From Osmia lignaria lignaria (taxonomy: Eukaryota > Arthropoda > Insecta > Hymenoptera > Megachilidae): a stretch of 64,000 nt of DNA. Shown piece after piece: positions 31,660-42,978 of the stretch (the first letter of the stretch is position 1; the number at the start of each line of letters is the position of its first letter). The position numbers and the translations under genes were made by a program. The stretch spans positions 2,255,888-2,319,887 of the forward strand of contig NC_135042.1 in assembly GCF_051020975.1 (NCBI RefSeq). Direction: 5' to 3'. The notes beneath the pieces are model-generated. The model ran no database searches and was not told the origin of the DNA. It worked only from the letters and a program-made list of their open reading frames with translations.

Positions 31660-32314
31660 TCACAATCGGTATATTCCCTGTAGAATAAACGCCGAAAAAA
31701 ATATAAATGAAGCAGTACGTTTTTTTGCAATAAAAATTGACAGGAATGAAAAAATGCAAAATGTTTTTTTAACGGGACCAATCGGGAGACATACTCTACC
31801 AGATGCAAAAGGTTTCGTTCCAATTGGTCCATCCGTCCCGAAATAATCAGCGAACATACATTACAAATTATTAAGAATGAAAAAATGCAAAATATTTTTT
31901 TTATGGGACTATTAGGGAATTATACTCTATAAGACGCAAAAAGTTTCGTTCCGATTGATCCATCCGTCTCGAAGTAACCGACGAACGTATACCGCACGTA
32001 CATCAAATACTACGTTTTTTGCAATAAAAAGCGTTCGAAATGAAAAAATGCAAAATTTTTTTTTAACGGGACCAATCGGGAGATATACTCTACCAGGTGC
32101 AAAAGGTTTCGATCCGATTGGTCCATCCGTCTCGAAGTAACCGACGCACGTATACCGCACGTACATCAAATACTACGTTTTTTGCAATAAAAAGCGTTCG
32201 GAATGAAAAAATGCAAAATTTTTTTTTAACGGGGCCAATCGGAAGACATACTCTACCAGATGCAAAAGGTTTCGATCCGATTGGTCCATCCGTCTCGACG
32301 TAATCGGTGAACAT

Positions 32315-32354
<40 letters not shown>

Positions 32355-32397
32355 ACACATCGAATTGAGTATCCTCCTCCTTTTCGAAGTCGGATAA
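31660..32397 (+). repeat. minisatellite array, copy 2, at the 3' end of the helicase block
   Basis: About five units of the roughly 155-bp repeat seen at 24437-25134. It ends with a long A-run (32318-32349), TCCTCCTCCTTTTCGAAGTC and GGATA, after which Copia-C RNase H resumes at about 32398. The array starts about 110 bp after the helicase stop. Open frames on either strand through it follow the repeat and are not genes. Confidence 0.8.
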
Positions 32398-32754
32398 AAA
32401 GGACAAGCATCAGTAGCTGCATCATCTACTGAAGCAGAGTACATGGCACTCTTTGAAGGTGTGAGAAAAGCTATGTGGTTAAGATCTTTAGCAATTAGCA
32501 TCGCGATAGACATTTCAAATCCCATTGTAATATATGAGGATAATAATGGTTGCATAAGTATTGCAAATAATCCAGGCAATCACAAGAAATCGAAACATAT
32601 AGATATAAAATATCATTTTTCTAGGAAACAGATAGAAAAGAATGTAATTAAACTTAAATATGTTTCTACAGATTGTCAAATAGCAGATGTGCTGACGAAA
32701 CCGTTACCAGCACCCAAATTTGTAGAATTCAGGACAATCATGGGCCTGGAGTAA
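32398..32754 (+). pseudogene. Copia-C RNase H domain
   Basis: Resumes the Copia-C polyprotein at QASVAASSTEAEYMALFEG, with YEDNNGCISIANNPGNHKKS, HIDIKYHF and QIADVLTKPLPAP, ending at a TAA (32752-32754). The amino-terminal part of the domain was lost at the insertion. Confidence 0.9.
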
Positions 32755-33033
32755 GGAAAACACACGCAGACAAATATATATTCATATTTACATAACTTTA
32801 GATTAAATTTTTAATTTTTATATACATATAAGTGTGTGAAATGGTCTGATCAGGTTTTCCTGGGTTTCCCTGATTCTTCGCAACAAATTTTGGGCCATAT
32901 GTAATTCCCAGAAAAGGCAAGGAAGGATAGTCTTATTTTTTTTTTATAAACAATTTGGTTATATTTAGTATACAATCTATTATGTATTAGTTTATTTTTT
33001 TCTTTTAACTGCCGATTCATTTTTGAGAAGGCG

Positions 33034-33368
33034 TGTTAGATTATTTGTCTTTTCTATCTTAGCAAAAATGAATTGTGGAGTTGAGGGACACTGGGTGCAT
33101 TGTATGGAAAAGGTCTAACTTTGTAACCAGAGTCAATGGGTCTCTGGCTGTATCTAAACTTATAAGCCTGAGTAATAAACACGTTGCAGACCCAGGCCGT
33201 TATTTTCTTTCTAAAGTGGGCGCCGAATTTCCTGCGTTGCATTCGTAGAAAGCCTCACTTCTTAGCTCAGCTTTCATGGGTAAAGATGTCCTTCCGAGCT
33301 TATAATAAAGTTCATTTTTCATTTAAATATTGTGTGTTTTATTTAGTTTTAAACCCCATAATCTAATA
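33034..33368 (+). repeat. Copia-C 3' LTR (335 bp)
   Basis: Near-identical to 17280-17614. Preceded by a short purine tract GAGAAGGCG. Followed by the CTGTT duplication at 33369-33373. Confidence 0.93.
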
Positions 33369-33373
33369 CTGTT

Positions 33374-36236
33374 TTATCAACCAAGACAATTTAAAAAAAA
33401 TAAGTGACATATATGTATACGTGTTGTTTGAGAAATCGCGTTATATGAAAACAGTGGCCGCAATATCTGGTGCATTATCGAAATTCGCGTTGTAGGAACT
33501 CATGTTATACTGCAGTAGTAATTACCTTCAAAACTTTAAACAGGTTTTTCTCGAAATAGCATTTTCGAAATCAGTGAACAATATTCCTCAAAAACTGTTA
33601 CACCAATTTTTCTGAAATTTGGGATGCTTCTGTTATATCTATATAAAAATCTAGTGTTTGATCGTTCGGTTGTTTATTTTGACGTCAACCGTACATTTTA
33701 TGAATGAAAATGTTAGAGTAGCGATCCTACTTCGAAAGGGGCGCGTGAAGCGTTGAAAAAAAAGGTTGTCAGCGCTGGTCATGCGTGGCGTCTTAAGGTG
33801 ATGCGAGCGTCGAAAACTTTATCGACAGTCCCTAGAAGAATCCCTAGAAACGTAGAACACACCATTTCTCGATCCTGCTGAACAGATTGCAAAGAAATTT
33901 GAGGGATGTGTTCAGGAGGCCCTAAAGAATGGCGCTCTGGTCCGTATTTTACCCAAATCGTCAAAAAGTTATAAAATATTGAAATTGCTGTCTGTCCATG
34001 GTCAAGAAAATGGCGGATTGGACTCACCTGCATTAATTTATTCGGAATATAAACATTTTTGCGAATCGAATGTCCAAATAGAGACCAGAGCGCCATTCTT
34101 TGGATCGGATGGAGCAAAACGAGCACTCAGGGGATGGTGTACAAGCTTTGGTTTAGAAAAATAGTGAGTTCTACGATTTCGTTGATTTTTCACTCGCGAA
34201 AGACGTCAAAAAGATAAAACAGACCACAAATTTAGTTCCTCGTTTTTTCTATAGGGCGCAGTTGTTACGTCGCGAGCGAGATACGGCGCGCGACGTACAA
34301 AATAAAAAGAAAAATTAATGAGATTGTTAATACTATTAATTTGTAAGGTTAATGCGCGGTCGAAAGAGGTATTGACGCTGCCACCAGTCCTAACCACTTA
34401 TGACGATCACTTGCGCAATCATCCTCTATGATTAGAACAATTAAAAAGTCAGTAAATTCGATGTTAGATTTTCTGCTGGGTTCGTCAATGCCCTGGTCCT
34501 ATACGGGCCCCTCGTGTGAATTTGTGCGAAGATGGTAGGCGTGATAGTAAAGGAAGGAGGATGTGTTTGAACGCAAATTAATTAGAAACTGATTAAATGT
34601 AACAAAAGTATAATTTCAAAAAAATAATTATGACAATAAAAATGGTTTGATTAACAAAAGGTACGAGCTGTTTGAAATACAAAGGAAATAAATGAAATAT
34701 ATAAATAGCAAGAAAAGTATAAGATTATATAAAAACGAGATCTATTGAGTTGAGATACACAAAATTTGAAACGAAGATGACAGGTGAACTACTTGATTTT
34801 AGATTGATTAAATTTGATTCGGTATGATTCGACGCGATTCGGTATGATTCGAGCGACGATGTTCGGCAACAATTATTACGCAGTAAAAGAAAACGGTCCT
34901 AGGGGGAAACTACCAAGAACACGGTCTCGTGGGCCGTCTCTCTTTAGTATAAACGGAATTTTTACAAGAAATGATATATTTGATACCTTGAAACGCGATG
35001 TTGAACGGGACGATCCAGTAGGAAATTTCCAGGACACACAGTCCCGTAGATCGCCCGTTTTGCCTCATAATCAACCAGATTCGTCGTATTGAATAGAATG
35101 AAATAGACAACTTACCAAGCTCGATGTAAAACAATACAAGATAATATAACTCAAAATTTGTTGAAAGCTAGATGTTGTCTGGAAATCTGGAAGGCGAAGA
35201 AAAGATGAGAAAACTTGTCACACGCACTACGCGTTCGCGATCGGCCTTTTCTACGGTGTTACGGTTACGAGATGTTACGAAAACTAATTTTAAACGACGC
35301 GACGCGAAAAAGAGAAAATATTAATTATCGATCGATTTAAAAGGAAAGAGAAAAGATAGATAACTGAAAAGTATGAAAAGAATTTAAGGTATTCGTATGA
35401 GTCCTTTACGCGGAAAACGAGAATCGCAATCTCCCGGCACTCTGCCTTTTACAAGGACTTTACTGGTCAGCTAATCACTACAATTTTCACGCGAAATCTG
35501 ATTTGCCTCAGTCAAGCGATCGTGTCTCAGGGTTCGACCCGCGATCGGTACCCCAAAGTAGGGACATCATTTGGCAAATCAGGATACGTGTCGAAGGGGA
35601 AGGCCCGCACATATAGGTTTGTCTAGGCGCGTTTCCCGAGTTCTCATCCCTTCTTGACCTTTCACATTGCCTTCGTCTAGCGTTGTCTATTTCTTTCTAC
35701 CCCTCTATTCTGCGAAATTCGTGCGTCGCAATTCTAATACTTCTGGAATGTTCGAAATGTATTACGACTTGGTTTTATTTGAATTCGTTAATCAAAGAGG
35801 CTTTTATAAATGACGTTTCCAGTATCGAAGAAGGTCTATGTTTTATAATAGATGTTTGATTTACTGTATTGAATGACTATTAGTTGAATACTGTTAATTA
35901 TTCCGCTCTTTATTCGCGTTTCGGCGGTTTACGTAAAAAGGCAATCGATATTTTATTGTTATCGTTAAATCGCGGATCTATGCACATGGTTTGTTGCATT
36001 TATTTAACAGTAGACTCGCGTGTTAATTATTAACGTAATACATATATTTGAAACGTTTTACGTTTAACGTTTTCCAGATGTTCGTTGCCGATGTTTATTG
36101 CCTTAGTCGACCTTTTGTCTCGAACGTTCTTGAACGTCGGTCGACGATTTCAAACTATAGTGGTTGTCATGCAAACCCTTGCATTTCATAATTATTCAAA
36201 CAGTTTCATTCCATTCAATTCCAATCACTTTCGTTC
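33374..36236. other. 2.9 kb of unassigned sequence
   Basis: No domain found on either strand. At 33922-33946 CCTAAAGAATGGCGCTCTGG is inverted at about 34083-34102, giving a small fold-back. The stretch 34430-35720 has LTR-like features (a GC-patched, non-coding kilobase with GGTACCCCAAAGTAGG near 35547), but I find no second copy and no flanking duplication. Short open frames are not called. Confidence 0.4.
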
Positions 36237-36240
36237 TTAA

Positions 36241-36491
36241 CCTCTTAGGCACGGTTGAATTTTGCGCAGGGCTGCTTCTCTGTACGGCAGAGTTCAACGC
36301 GAATTACGTGTAAATGATACAGCACTGCAATGTGTGACAGGTAATGCTGTTCTCTCTGCGCGAGTACATTGCACCACTATAGTGGCGTGTCGTACAGAAA
36401 GATGACATCCGCCAAAGCCACTATAGTGGCGCGTCGCACAGGGAGATGACATCCGCGAAAGCCACTATAGTGGCGCATGGTGCCTAAGAGG
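36241..36491. mobile_element. 251-bp TTAA MITE with palindromic subrepeats
   Basis: TTAA at 36237-36240 and 36492-36495. Perfect inverted ends CCTCTTAGGCAC / GTGCCTAAGAGG (one mismatch at the last base pairs). Inside, the 12-bp palindrome CCACTATAGTGG occurs three times with an exact 44-bp period (36374, 36418, 36462). Confidence 0.85.
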
Positions 36492-36495
36492 TTAA

Positions 36496-37361
36496 TTGCA
36501 CTCATTCTTTGGTGGAAGGATCGGCTGACGCATGCTTTACAGGTAGGAGAGGTATTTCGCTTGCAGGGTAGAACAAAAATCTTCTTTGTATTACACGGTT
36601 AAGCTGGGAAATTTCCAAGTGCGTCGCACTGCTTAACCGCGCGGCGAAAGATGTTGATAATACCTCTCCTTAATCTTAGCGGTTTCGAATTTCTATGTGT
36701 TAATTGCTACGCGGTTTCGACGAGGCAATCGTCCCAAGGAAGGTTACATCTTATTATTTGAAAAGAACTAATTATAGCCTCCTTCGTGTGCCTCGCCTGG
36801 GATTATCTCCAAGTGCTGCGCACCGACGAGGTACACAAATTCAGTATATTAAACGGTCAAACTATTCAAAACTATCAGAAAGAAAATGGAAATAGATCTT
36901 AGCCACCGTCGGATTATTGAAAATAATCCGGACATAACAGACGCACCTCTCCAAAAAATCTGAAAAAAATTGAAGATGATAGTATCAATAATATACACTT
37001 ATAAAAAAGTGAATTTCTTTTTCACGCGACGTTCTATCGACTACGTTAGCGATTTTCAACCCATGTGTCACGAGATGTACTATCATTATTTTTTGTTACT
37101 ATTATTCTTTTTTTTTATGAAACTACAGAACAAATACGTTCTTCCCGATTTCGATGATTTTTGGATATGTTATAAAAATCGATATTTTGAACAACTTTTT
37201 CTTATACATATAAGGAGCGTTCTCGCTTAGTATTGATCTAATAAGTTAGGTTACGGTATATATTTACATCCGGCTGCCGCGCCGTAAGGCGGTCGGCAAC
37301 GCTTTTGTGAAATAATAACAAATTATTTAAATAATATATAATACGCATTTTTAATGGCTTT
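36496..37361. other. unassigned sequence
   Basis: No gene recognised. A stretch near 36957-37000 (AAAATCTGAAAAAAATTGAA, then GATGATAGTATC) resembles 56055-56095, so a diverged interspersed repeat may be present at both places. Confidence 0.4.
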
Positions 37362-37366
37362 TGTTC

Positions 37367-37621
37367 TGTTAGGAATATTTCTTTAATTTAGTTTAATTTA
37401 GTTTATATCATGTAGGTATGATTATTCGTTAAGTTGTCTCCTTGTGTTTTATGATTCATTCTCTCTAGTTAGTAATATGTTTTTTTCTCTACGCGTCCCC
37501 TTTCTTCACTTATTTAATAATTGTTCTTCCCGATTCTCTTGTGTAACAGACCTCTTAAATAAATTCAATTATTCATTTACGATCAAGATTGATTATTCAG
37601 GTTTATACCGTCAACTCAATA
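37367..37621 (+). repeat. Copia-D 5' LTR (255 bp)
   Basis: Starts TGTTAGGAATATTTC and ends CCGTCAACTCAATA, directly before the primer binding site. It carries AATAAA near 37558. A TTTAATTTAGT duplication near the start makes it longer than the 3' LTR. Confidence 0.9.
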
Positions 37622-37635
37622 GGTTATGGGCCCAG
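37622..37635 (+). promoter_or_regulatory. Copia-D primer binding site
   Basis: GGTTATGGGCCCAG immediately after the LTR: complementary to initiator tRNA-Met, as in Copia-A and Copia-C. Confidence 0.88.
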
Positions 37636-37775
37636 ATATACGACTGAATAATTATTTTGTGTCAGTTAATGATTGTTTGATCCCAAAGTGGAAATAAAGT
37701 TACGTAGACTAAAGATTGATTTCCTGCCGGCGCGGCGTGCAAATGGTGAAAAATCCAATTCTTTCTTATTATAAA

Positions 37776-38379
37776 ATGGAAACAGATATTTCAAGAGTAT
37801 CCATACTTACTGGTATTGATAATTGGAATGTGTGGAAATTTCAAGTTCGAGTAATTTTAAAGGCGAACGGTACATGGGGCGTCGTAGAAGGTACCAGCGC
37901 CATGTCTCAGCAGTTTCATGATACAGCCACACAGAAGGAGAGAGAAGAGCATGAGATTAGGAAGGCCGCTTGGTATAAAGAAGATGCAATCGTACAAAAA
38001 GTAAACGTTAGCAGAGCAGCCTATTATACGTGTAATGAATTGCAATACGGCAAAGGATATGTGGAACACACTATCAGGCATTTTTGAACAAAAATCGGAA
38101 GCGACCATCTACTCTTTACAACAGAAATGGTTTAGTCTTGTGAAGAATCCCAGTGATTATCTTGCTACCCATGTGGCAAAGCTCGAAGAGCTGTCGACTA
38201 GATTGACGTGTCTAGGTGAGGTCGTTACAGAGAAAATGTTAATTACCAAAATTCTGCTTACACTTCCAGCTGGTCATGATGCCTTCATAAGTGCTTGGCA
38301 GTCCACACCGGACAATGAACGCACAAAGGCAAACTTCACTTCTAGACTAATAAATGAAGAGTTTAGGCAAAACCTGTGA
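37776..38379 (+). pseudogene. Copia-D gag
   Basis: The first frame (to 38087) has METDISRVSILTGIDNWNVW and KFQVRVILKANGTWGVVEGT. The second frame (38035-38379) has CNTAKDMWNTLSGIFEQKSE, LQQKWFSLVKNPSDYL and ILLTLPAGHDAFISAWQS. A frameshift near 38050 separates them. Confidence 0.88.
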
Positions 38380-38985
38380 GCGGAGGATTCCAGCAATAGC
38401 AATGCATTAGCGTCCAACAGACAACATCATCAGCGTAAAGATGGTAAGAGCCATAAATTTCCCAAGAAACCAGGAAAATGCTACAAGTGCATTTGGGCAT
38501 TGGGCCAAGGAGTGCCACAGTAACAACTCAGGGAACAGAAGCAAGTTATGTATGAACACACCAAGAAAGAGGGACTAATGAGTCAGGGTCTTGCAGCCAT
38601 GTAGCACGAACTAGCATCTGCGACAGAGGATTGGTTCTTGAATTCCGGTGCCAGCGATCACATGACTTATAATAGAAATTGGTTCACATCCTATAGACCG
38701 CTATAGACTCCCATGTGTGTCCGCATTGGTAATGGATAGTACACTCAAGGTATTGGTAGAGGTGAGATTAATATTCGCACCTTCCATGGAACCAATTGGA
38801 CTGAGAATCATCTGAGGAATGTGTTGCATGTACCTGATTTAAAATATAATCTTTTTTCAAGTGGTTGTGCACTTGACAGAGGTCTAAGATTGGAGTCTGA
38901 CCACAAGGTGTGCAGGTTCATTAAAAATGGTCATACGGTTGCTGTTGGAGAGCGTAAAAACAAACTCTTTGTTATGAGATTTTAG
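38380..38985 (+). pseudogene. Copia-D zinc knuckle and protease remnant
   Basis: A frameshifted CCHC knuckle (CYKC ... HWAKEC across 38478-38518) is followed by DWFLNSGASDHMTYN at about 38630. The catalytic aspartate of the DSG motif is replaced by asparagine (NSG), so the protease is dead. RNVLHVPDLKYNLFSSG follows, with several stops. Confidence 0.82.
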
Positions 38986-39001
38986 AACAGCTGAAGCCCA
39001 T

Positions 39002-39829
39002 GTGGCTAAGCAAGCATCACTGGAGACTTGGCACAAGAGACTAGTGCACCAGAATTACCCAAGGATCAAGGAAGTTTTAAATCTTTCTAAGATTAAAGTT
39101 AAGAATAATGAGGAACCTTTCTGCGAGGATTGTGCCAAAGGAATAACCCATCGTCTGCCCTTCCCGGCAAGCAAATCTAGGACAGGCCAAATAGCTGAAA
39201 TCATGCATGCAGACGTATGTGGACCCATGCCAACAAGATCGTTGTACATAGGTGTACATAGCTATTTGGAGTTCTTCGTCAAAAAGGCTGAAAATAATTA
39301 AGGAATTAAGTGTTTTTACAACAAGGAATTAAGTGTTTTAGGTCAGACAATGGCCTGGAGTTTATAAGTCAGGAAGTTTCTTCATTACTGAAGAAATACG
39401 GTATTCAGCACCAAACAACTGTAACCTAGTGTCCTGAACAGAATGGATCTGTGGAACGCGAAAACAGAACAGTGGTGGAAGTTGGACGAACCATACTTCT
39501 TTCATCAGGATTAGAAGAGAGGTTCTGGGCAAAAGCCGTAAATACTGCCGTCTATGTGCTCAACTGCACTGGAACGAACACAGTTCAAGGACGGACACCG
39601 TATGAGTTATGGCATGCAAGGAAACCACCGATACGACAGCTGCACATTTTTGGAGAGGAATATTTCTTACAAGTTTGATTCAAAGTCTAAAAAAGGTCTC
39701 TTTATTGGTTATCAAGAAAATGTTAAAGGTTCCAGAATTTATGTACCTGCGGAGGATATGGTCAAAATTTCAAGAGATGTAATCTTTACTGGGAAAATCG
39801 GTTTCACCAAAAAAGAAGAAAATAAATAA
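39002..39829 (+). pseudogene. Copia-D integrase fragments
   Basis: ETWHKRLVHQNYPRIKEVL ... CEDCAKG gives the zinc region, and MHADVCGPMP the first aspartate. The middle of the core is then lost, and similarity resumes at RSDNGLEF (about 39337), after a short duplicated AAGGAATTAAGTGTTTT (39299 and 39325). A stop (39427) precedes CPEQNGSVERENRT. The C-terminal FIGYQENVKGSRIYVP is in another frame. Confidence 0.87.
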
Positions 39830-39959
39830 TTGTGGTTGTATTCGCCCAAGCAATCTTGCTTGTCTAAGGGAAGAAGAAATGACAGTAACCACTTAATTGA
39901 AAACGCATTGGAGTCAAGGAGAAGCACCACAGATTTTGCAATTTTCTTAGGTGCAAGCA

Positions 39960-40294
39960 TTATTAGTTGAGGCTCCTACAAACAAGAAATGGTGGTCCTT
40001 TCAACGACAGAGTCCGCGTTCATTGCAGCGTGTCACACGTCAAAAGAAATAGTATGGGTTAAAGCTCCGATGAGTGACTTATGCAATGACAAATCTTCAA
40101 AGATCAGATTATTAATAGACAATCAATCTGCCATTCAACTAGTTAAAAACCCAATTTTGCAGAAACGTGCGAAGAACATTGATGTGGAATATATCAACCC
40201 CAAGGAGCAGAAAGCAGATCTGTTTACCAAGCCCTTGGCAAGGCAATTGTTCCAGCAGCATCGAGATGTCACGTGTCATGAAATCCAAAACTGA
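39960..40294 (+). pseudogene. Copia-D RNase H domain
   Basis: MVVLSTTESAFIAACHTSKE, LLIDNQSAIQLVKNP, NIDVEYINPKEQKADLFTKPL. It follows only about 130 bp after the integrase tail, so the reverse transcriptase (normally about 1.5 kb) has been deleted. Confidence 0.87.
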
Positions 40295-40415
40295 TTAGTG
40301 ATAAGTTTTTTTCGATTAAATTTTTTTTGCTGATTATAATTATATTTAAAAAAAAAGGGAAGAAAGAAGAAGAGAAACTTTCAAACTTTCAAATGTATTG
40401 AGAAACTTTCAAATA

Positions 40416-40644
40416 TGTTAACTTTTAGTTTATATTATGTATGATTATTCATTAAGTTGCCTCCTTGTGTTTTATGGTTCATTCTCTCTAGTTGGTAATA
40501 TGTTTTTTCCTCTAGGCGTTCCCTTTCTTGACTTGTTTAGAAATTGTTCTTCCCGATTCTCTTGTGTAACAGACCTCTTAAATAAATCCAATTATTCATT
40601 TACGATCAAGATTGATTATTCAGGTTTATACCGTCAATTCAACA
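40416..40644 (+). repeat. Copia-D 3' LTR (229 bp)
   Basis: Starts TGTTAACTTTTAG, ends CCGTCAATTCAACA and is followed by TGTTC. It matches the 5' LTR apart from a short deletion near the start and scattered substitutions. GAGAAACTTTCAAA is duplicated just upstream. Confidence 0.9.
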
Positions 40645-40649
40645 TGTTC

Positions 40650-41284
40650 AATAGCAAACTAGTTGACCCGTGCGAAAAATTCGCATTCAAACATCAATCT
40701 TTAACTTTGATTTTTTTAAACAAATAACAGATTGTACAGTTCTAAATTAACAATTCGTTAGAAAAGAGGAACTTGATTTTTAAAACGATACTTCATTTAT
40801 TTATTTATTTATTTATAATGAAAATTTACGGTAATTTAGTTTTGTTAGAAAAATTGAAATTCAACTTCGTTGTGCGCGCCTAACTCTGCTTCAAGTCATC
40901 CAATGTAACTGATCAACAGCTCAAATCAAAGAGCTTAATTCACTGAATGTTCTTATAGACAAAAACGAACACCGTACTTCAATTAGAACCGGAGATAAGA
41001 AGTTTTGAGTGGAGAGAAATTCCAGAAAAATCACGTTTGAGTATAACTTAAGAGGGGCGAACGGTAGATGTATTCCAATGCTTGTTGCGTTATCTATGTA
41101 AGAATACCTTTCATTTAAAAAAAAAAAATGCAAATCAGGCGGATAGAACTGCCGGACGAACTTGGAATAGAATACATAAATTTTTTTAATATATAGATAA
41201 TTCAGGGAACATTTTGACATGATAATGTACAAGTAAATAAATTTCTAGAGCACCTCGCTCTTATAGTTTGGGTGCTGTTCTTAT
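40650..41284. other. unassigned AT-rich sequence
   Basis: No gene. An (ATTT)n microsatellite of about six units lies at 40792-40815. Confidence 0.4.
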
Positions 41285-41333
41285 CCATTTTTATCCGACT
41301 TCGAAAAGGAGGAGGATACTTAATTCGATGTGT

Positions 41334-41370
<37 letters not shown>

Positions 41371-42030
41371 ATGTTCACCGATTACGCCGAGACGGATGGA
41401 CCAATCGGAACGAAACCTTTTGCATCTGGTAGAGTATGTCTTCCGATTGGTCCCGATAGGAAAACATTTTGCATTTTTTCATTCCGAACGCTTTTTATTG
41501 CAAAAAAACGTACTATGTCATGTACGTGCGACGTACGTTCGCCGATTACTCAGAGACGGATGGACCAATCGGAACGAAACTTTTTGCGTCCTGTAGAGTG
41601 TAACTCCTCATTGGTCCAGTAAAAAAAATATTTTGCATTTTTTCATTCCTAACGATTATTTCTTCTAAATGTATGTTCGCCGATTACTCCAAGATGGATA
41701 GACCAATCGGAACGAAACATTTTGCATCTTGTAGAGTATGTCTCCCCACTGGTTCCGTTAAAAAAATATTTTGTGTTTTTTCATTCCTAACGACTTTTAT
41801 CGCAAAAAACGTAATACTTCATTTATATCTTCCGGCGTTTATGCTGCAGGGAATGTACCGATTGCGATGAAACATTTTACATTTAGTAGGAGGTATATCC
41901 GCGATGATCTCACTTGCAAAAATTTATGGAATTTGTTAATAACTACTGTCATAGCGAAAAATGTATTCCTTGATGTTACTCTGCAAGGAATGTATCGTTC
42001 GCGATGAAACCGTTCATATTTAGTAGGATA
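41285..42030 (-). repeat. minisatellite array, copy 3 (inverted)
   Basis: Reverse complement of the arrays at 24437-25134 and 31660-32397. It begins TATCCGACTTCGAAAAGGAG, followed by GAGGATAC, then a T-run (41338-41365), then four to five units with CCAATCGG and CCGATTGG. It breaks off at TAGTAGGA, the same unit position at which the long-TIR element interrupts copy 1. Confidence 0.8.
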
Positions 42031-42032
42031 TA

Positions 42033-42976
42033 CAGTAATGCTTCGAAATACAGTAATGCTTCGAAATAAGCAAGTGGCTCGGGACCGAACAGTTGCTTAT
42101 TTCGAAGCAGGTAGCTATTCGGCTTGACTTTGTTCTCGAAACGGGACGATAGAGAACGCGAGAAACGAGTGAGAGATCCGAGGTAGCGGCAAATCATAAA
42201 GTGATCGGCCGAGCAGCGATGTTATTTTTTGGACAAGGATAGAATATAACATGCCCTCTCATTCTCGCACTATGCTTTATTTCGAAGCAAATATACCAGA
42301 CTGAGAAAGCATTATATATATTCCATCCTTTTTCTACTAACCGATGTCACTGCTCAGTCAAGCGTGAAATTTATTACCCTAATCATCGGCTTCGCGCTTT
42401 CATGGACCTCTCACTCGTTTCTCGTACCTCTCACTTTGCGGGCGACTTCAAACAAAGAAGAGGGGATAGCGACTTGCTTATTTCGAAGCAGAGACCACTT
42501 GCTTATTTCGAAGCATTACTGTAAGCAAGTGGCTCGGGACCGAACAGTTGCTTATTTCGAAGCAGGTAGCTATTCGGCTTGACTTTGTTCTCGAAACGGG
42601 ACGATAGAGAACGCGAGAAACGAGTGAGAGATCCGAGGTAGCGGCAAATCATAAAGTGATCGGCCGAGCAGCGATGTTATTTTTTGGACAAGGATAGAAT
42701 ATAACATGCCCTCTCATTCTCGCACTATGCTTTATTTCGAAGCAAATATACGAGACTGAGAAAGCATTATATATATTCCATCCTTCTTCTACTAACCGAT
42801 GTCACTGCTCAGTCAAGCGTGAAATTTATTACCCTAAACATCGGCTTCGCGCTTTCATGGACCTCTCACTCGTTTCTCGTACCTCTCACTTTGCGGGCGA
42901 CTTCAAACAAAAAAGAGGGGATAGCGACTTGCTTATTTCGAAGCAGAGACCACTTGCTTATTTCGAAGCATTACTG
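42033..42976 (+). mobile_element. pogo-like MITE, outer copy split by its sister
   Basis: Consists of 42033-42050 and 42524-42976. Inverted ends are CAGTAATGCTTCGAAATAAG and its complement. The outer flanks are TA (42031-42032 and 42977-42978). It is split 18 bp from its left end by the inner copy. Non-coding. Confidence 0.88.
42051..42521 (+). mobile_element. pogo-like MITE, inner copy (471 bp)
   Basis: Complete copy with both ends intact, flanked by TA at 42049-42050 and 42522-42523 that belong to the left terminal repeat of the outer copy. The two copies are nearly identical along their whole length, so the insertion is recent. A diverged, truncated relative ends at 51001; a short variant is at 53600-53778. 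Confidence 0.9.
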
Positions 42977-42978
42977 TA

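Larger units (their letters stand above)
17280..33368 (+). mobile_element. Copia-C: copia element expanded to 16 kb by insertions
   Basis: The two LTRs of exactly 335 bp and the 5-bp duplication CTGTT at 17275-17279 and 33369-33373 define the element. Copia sequence occupies 17280-19178, 21335-about 23000 and about 32398-33368. The rest is later insertion: a TTAA element in integrase and a composite block between reverse transcriptase and RNase H. About 130 codons of the RT/RNase H junction are missing at the second break. Confidence 0.93.
37367..40644 (+). mobile_element. Copia-D: internally deleted copia element (3.3 kb)
   Basis: Target duplication TGTTC at 37362-37366 and 40645-40649. It keeps LTRs, the primer binding site, gag, protease region, parts of integrase and the RNase H tail. 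Essentially all of reverse transcriptase and the middle of integrase are missing. Many stops and frameshifts. Confidence 0.92.

Noticed and set aside
32090..32579. Long minus-strand frames with poly-phenylalanine
   Set aside because: Translation of the A/T run and minisatellite; no protein character.
33779..34126. 115-residue minus-strand frame
   Set aside because: No domain, hydrophobic pattern or splice context. It overlaps a small inverted repeat.
35500..35570. GGGTTCGACCC near 35531 as a possible tRNA or SINE B box
   Set aside because: I could not find a matching A box or cloverleaf at the right distance, nor a second copy.
24437..42030. Minisatellite arrays as a CRISPR array
   Set aside because: Units are about 155 bp with internal inverted motifs and the setting is eukaryotic. 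There is no repeat-spacer alternation and no cas genes.
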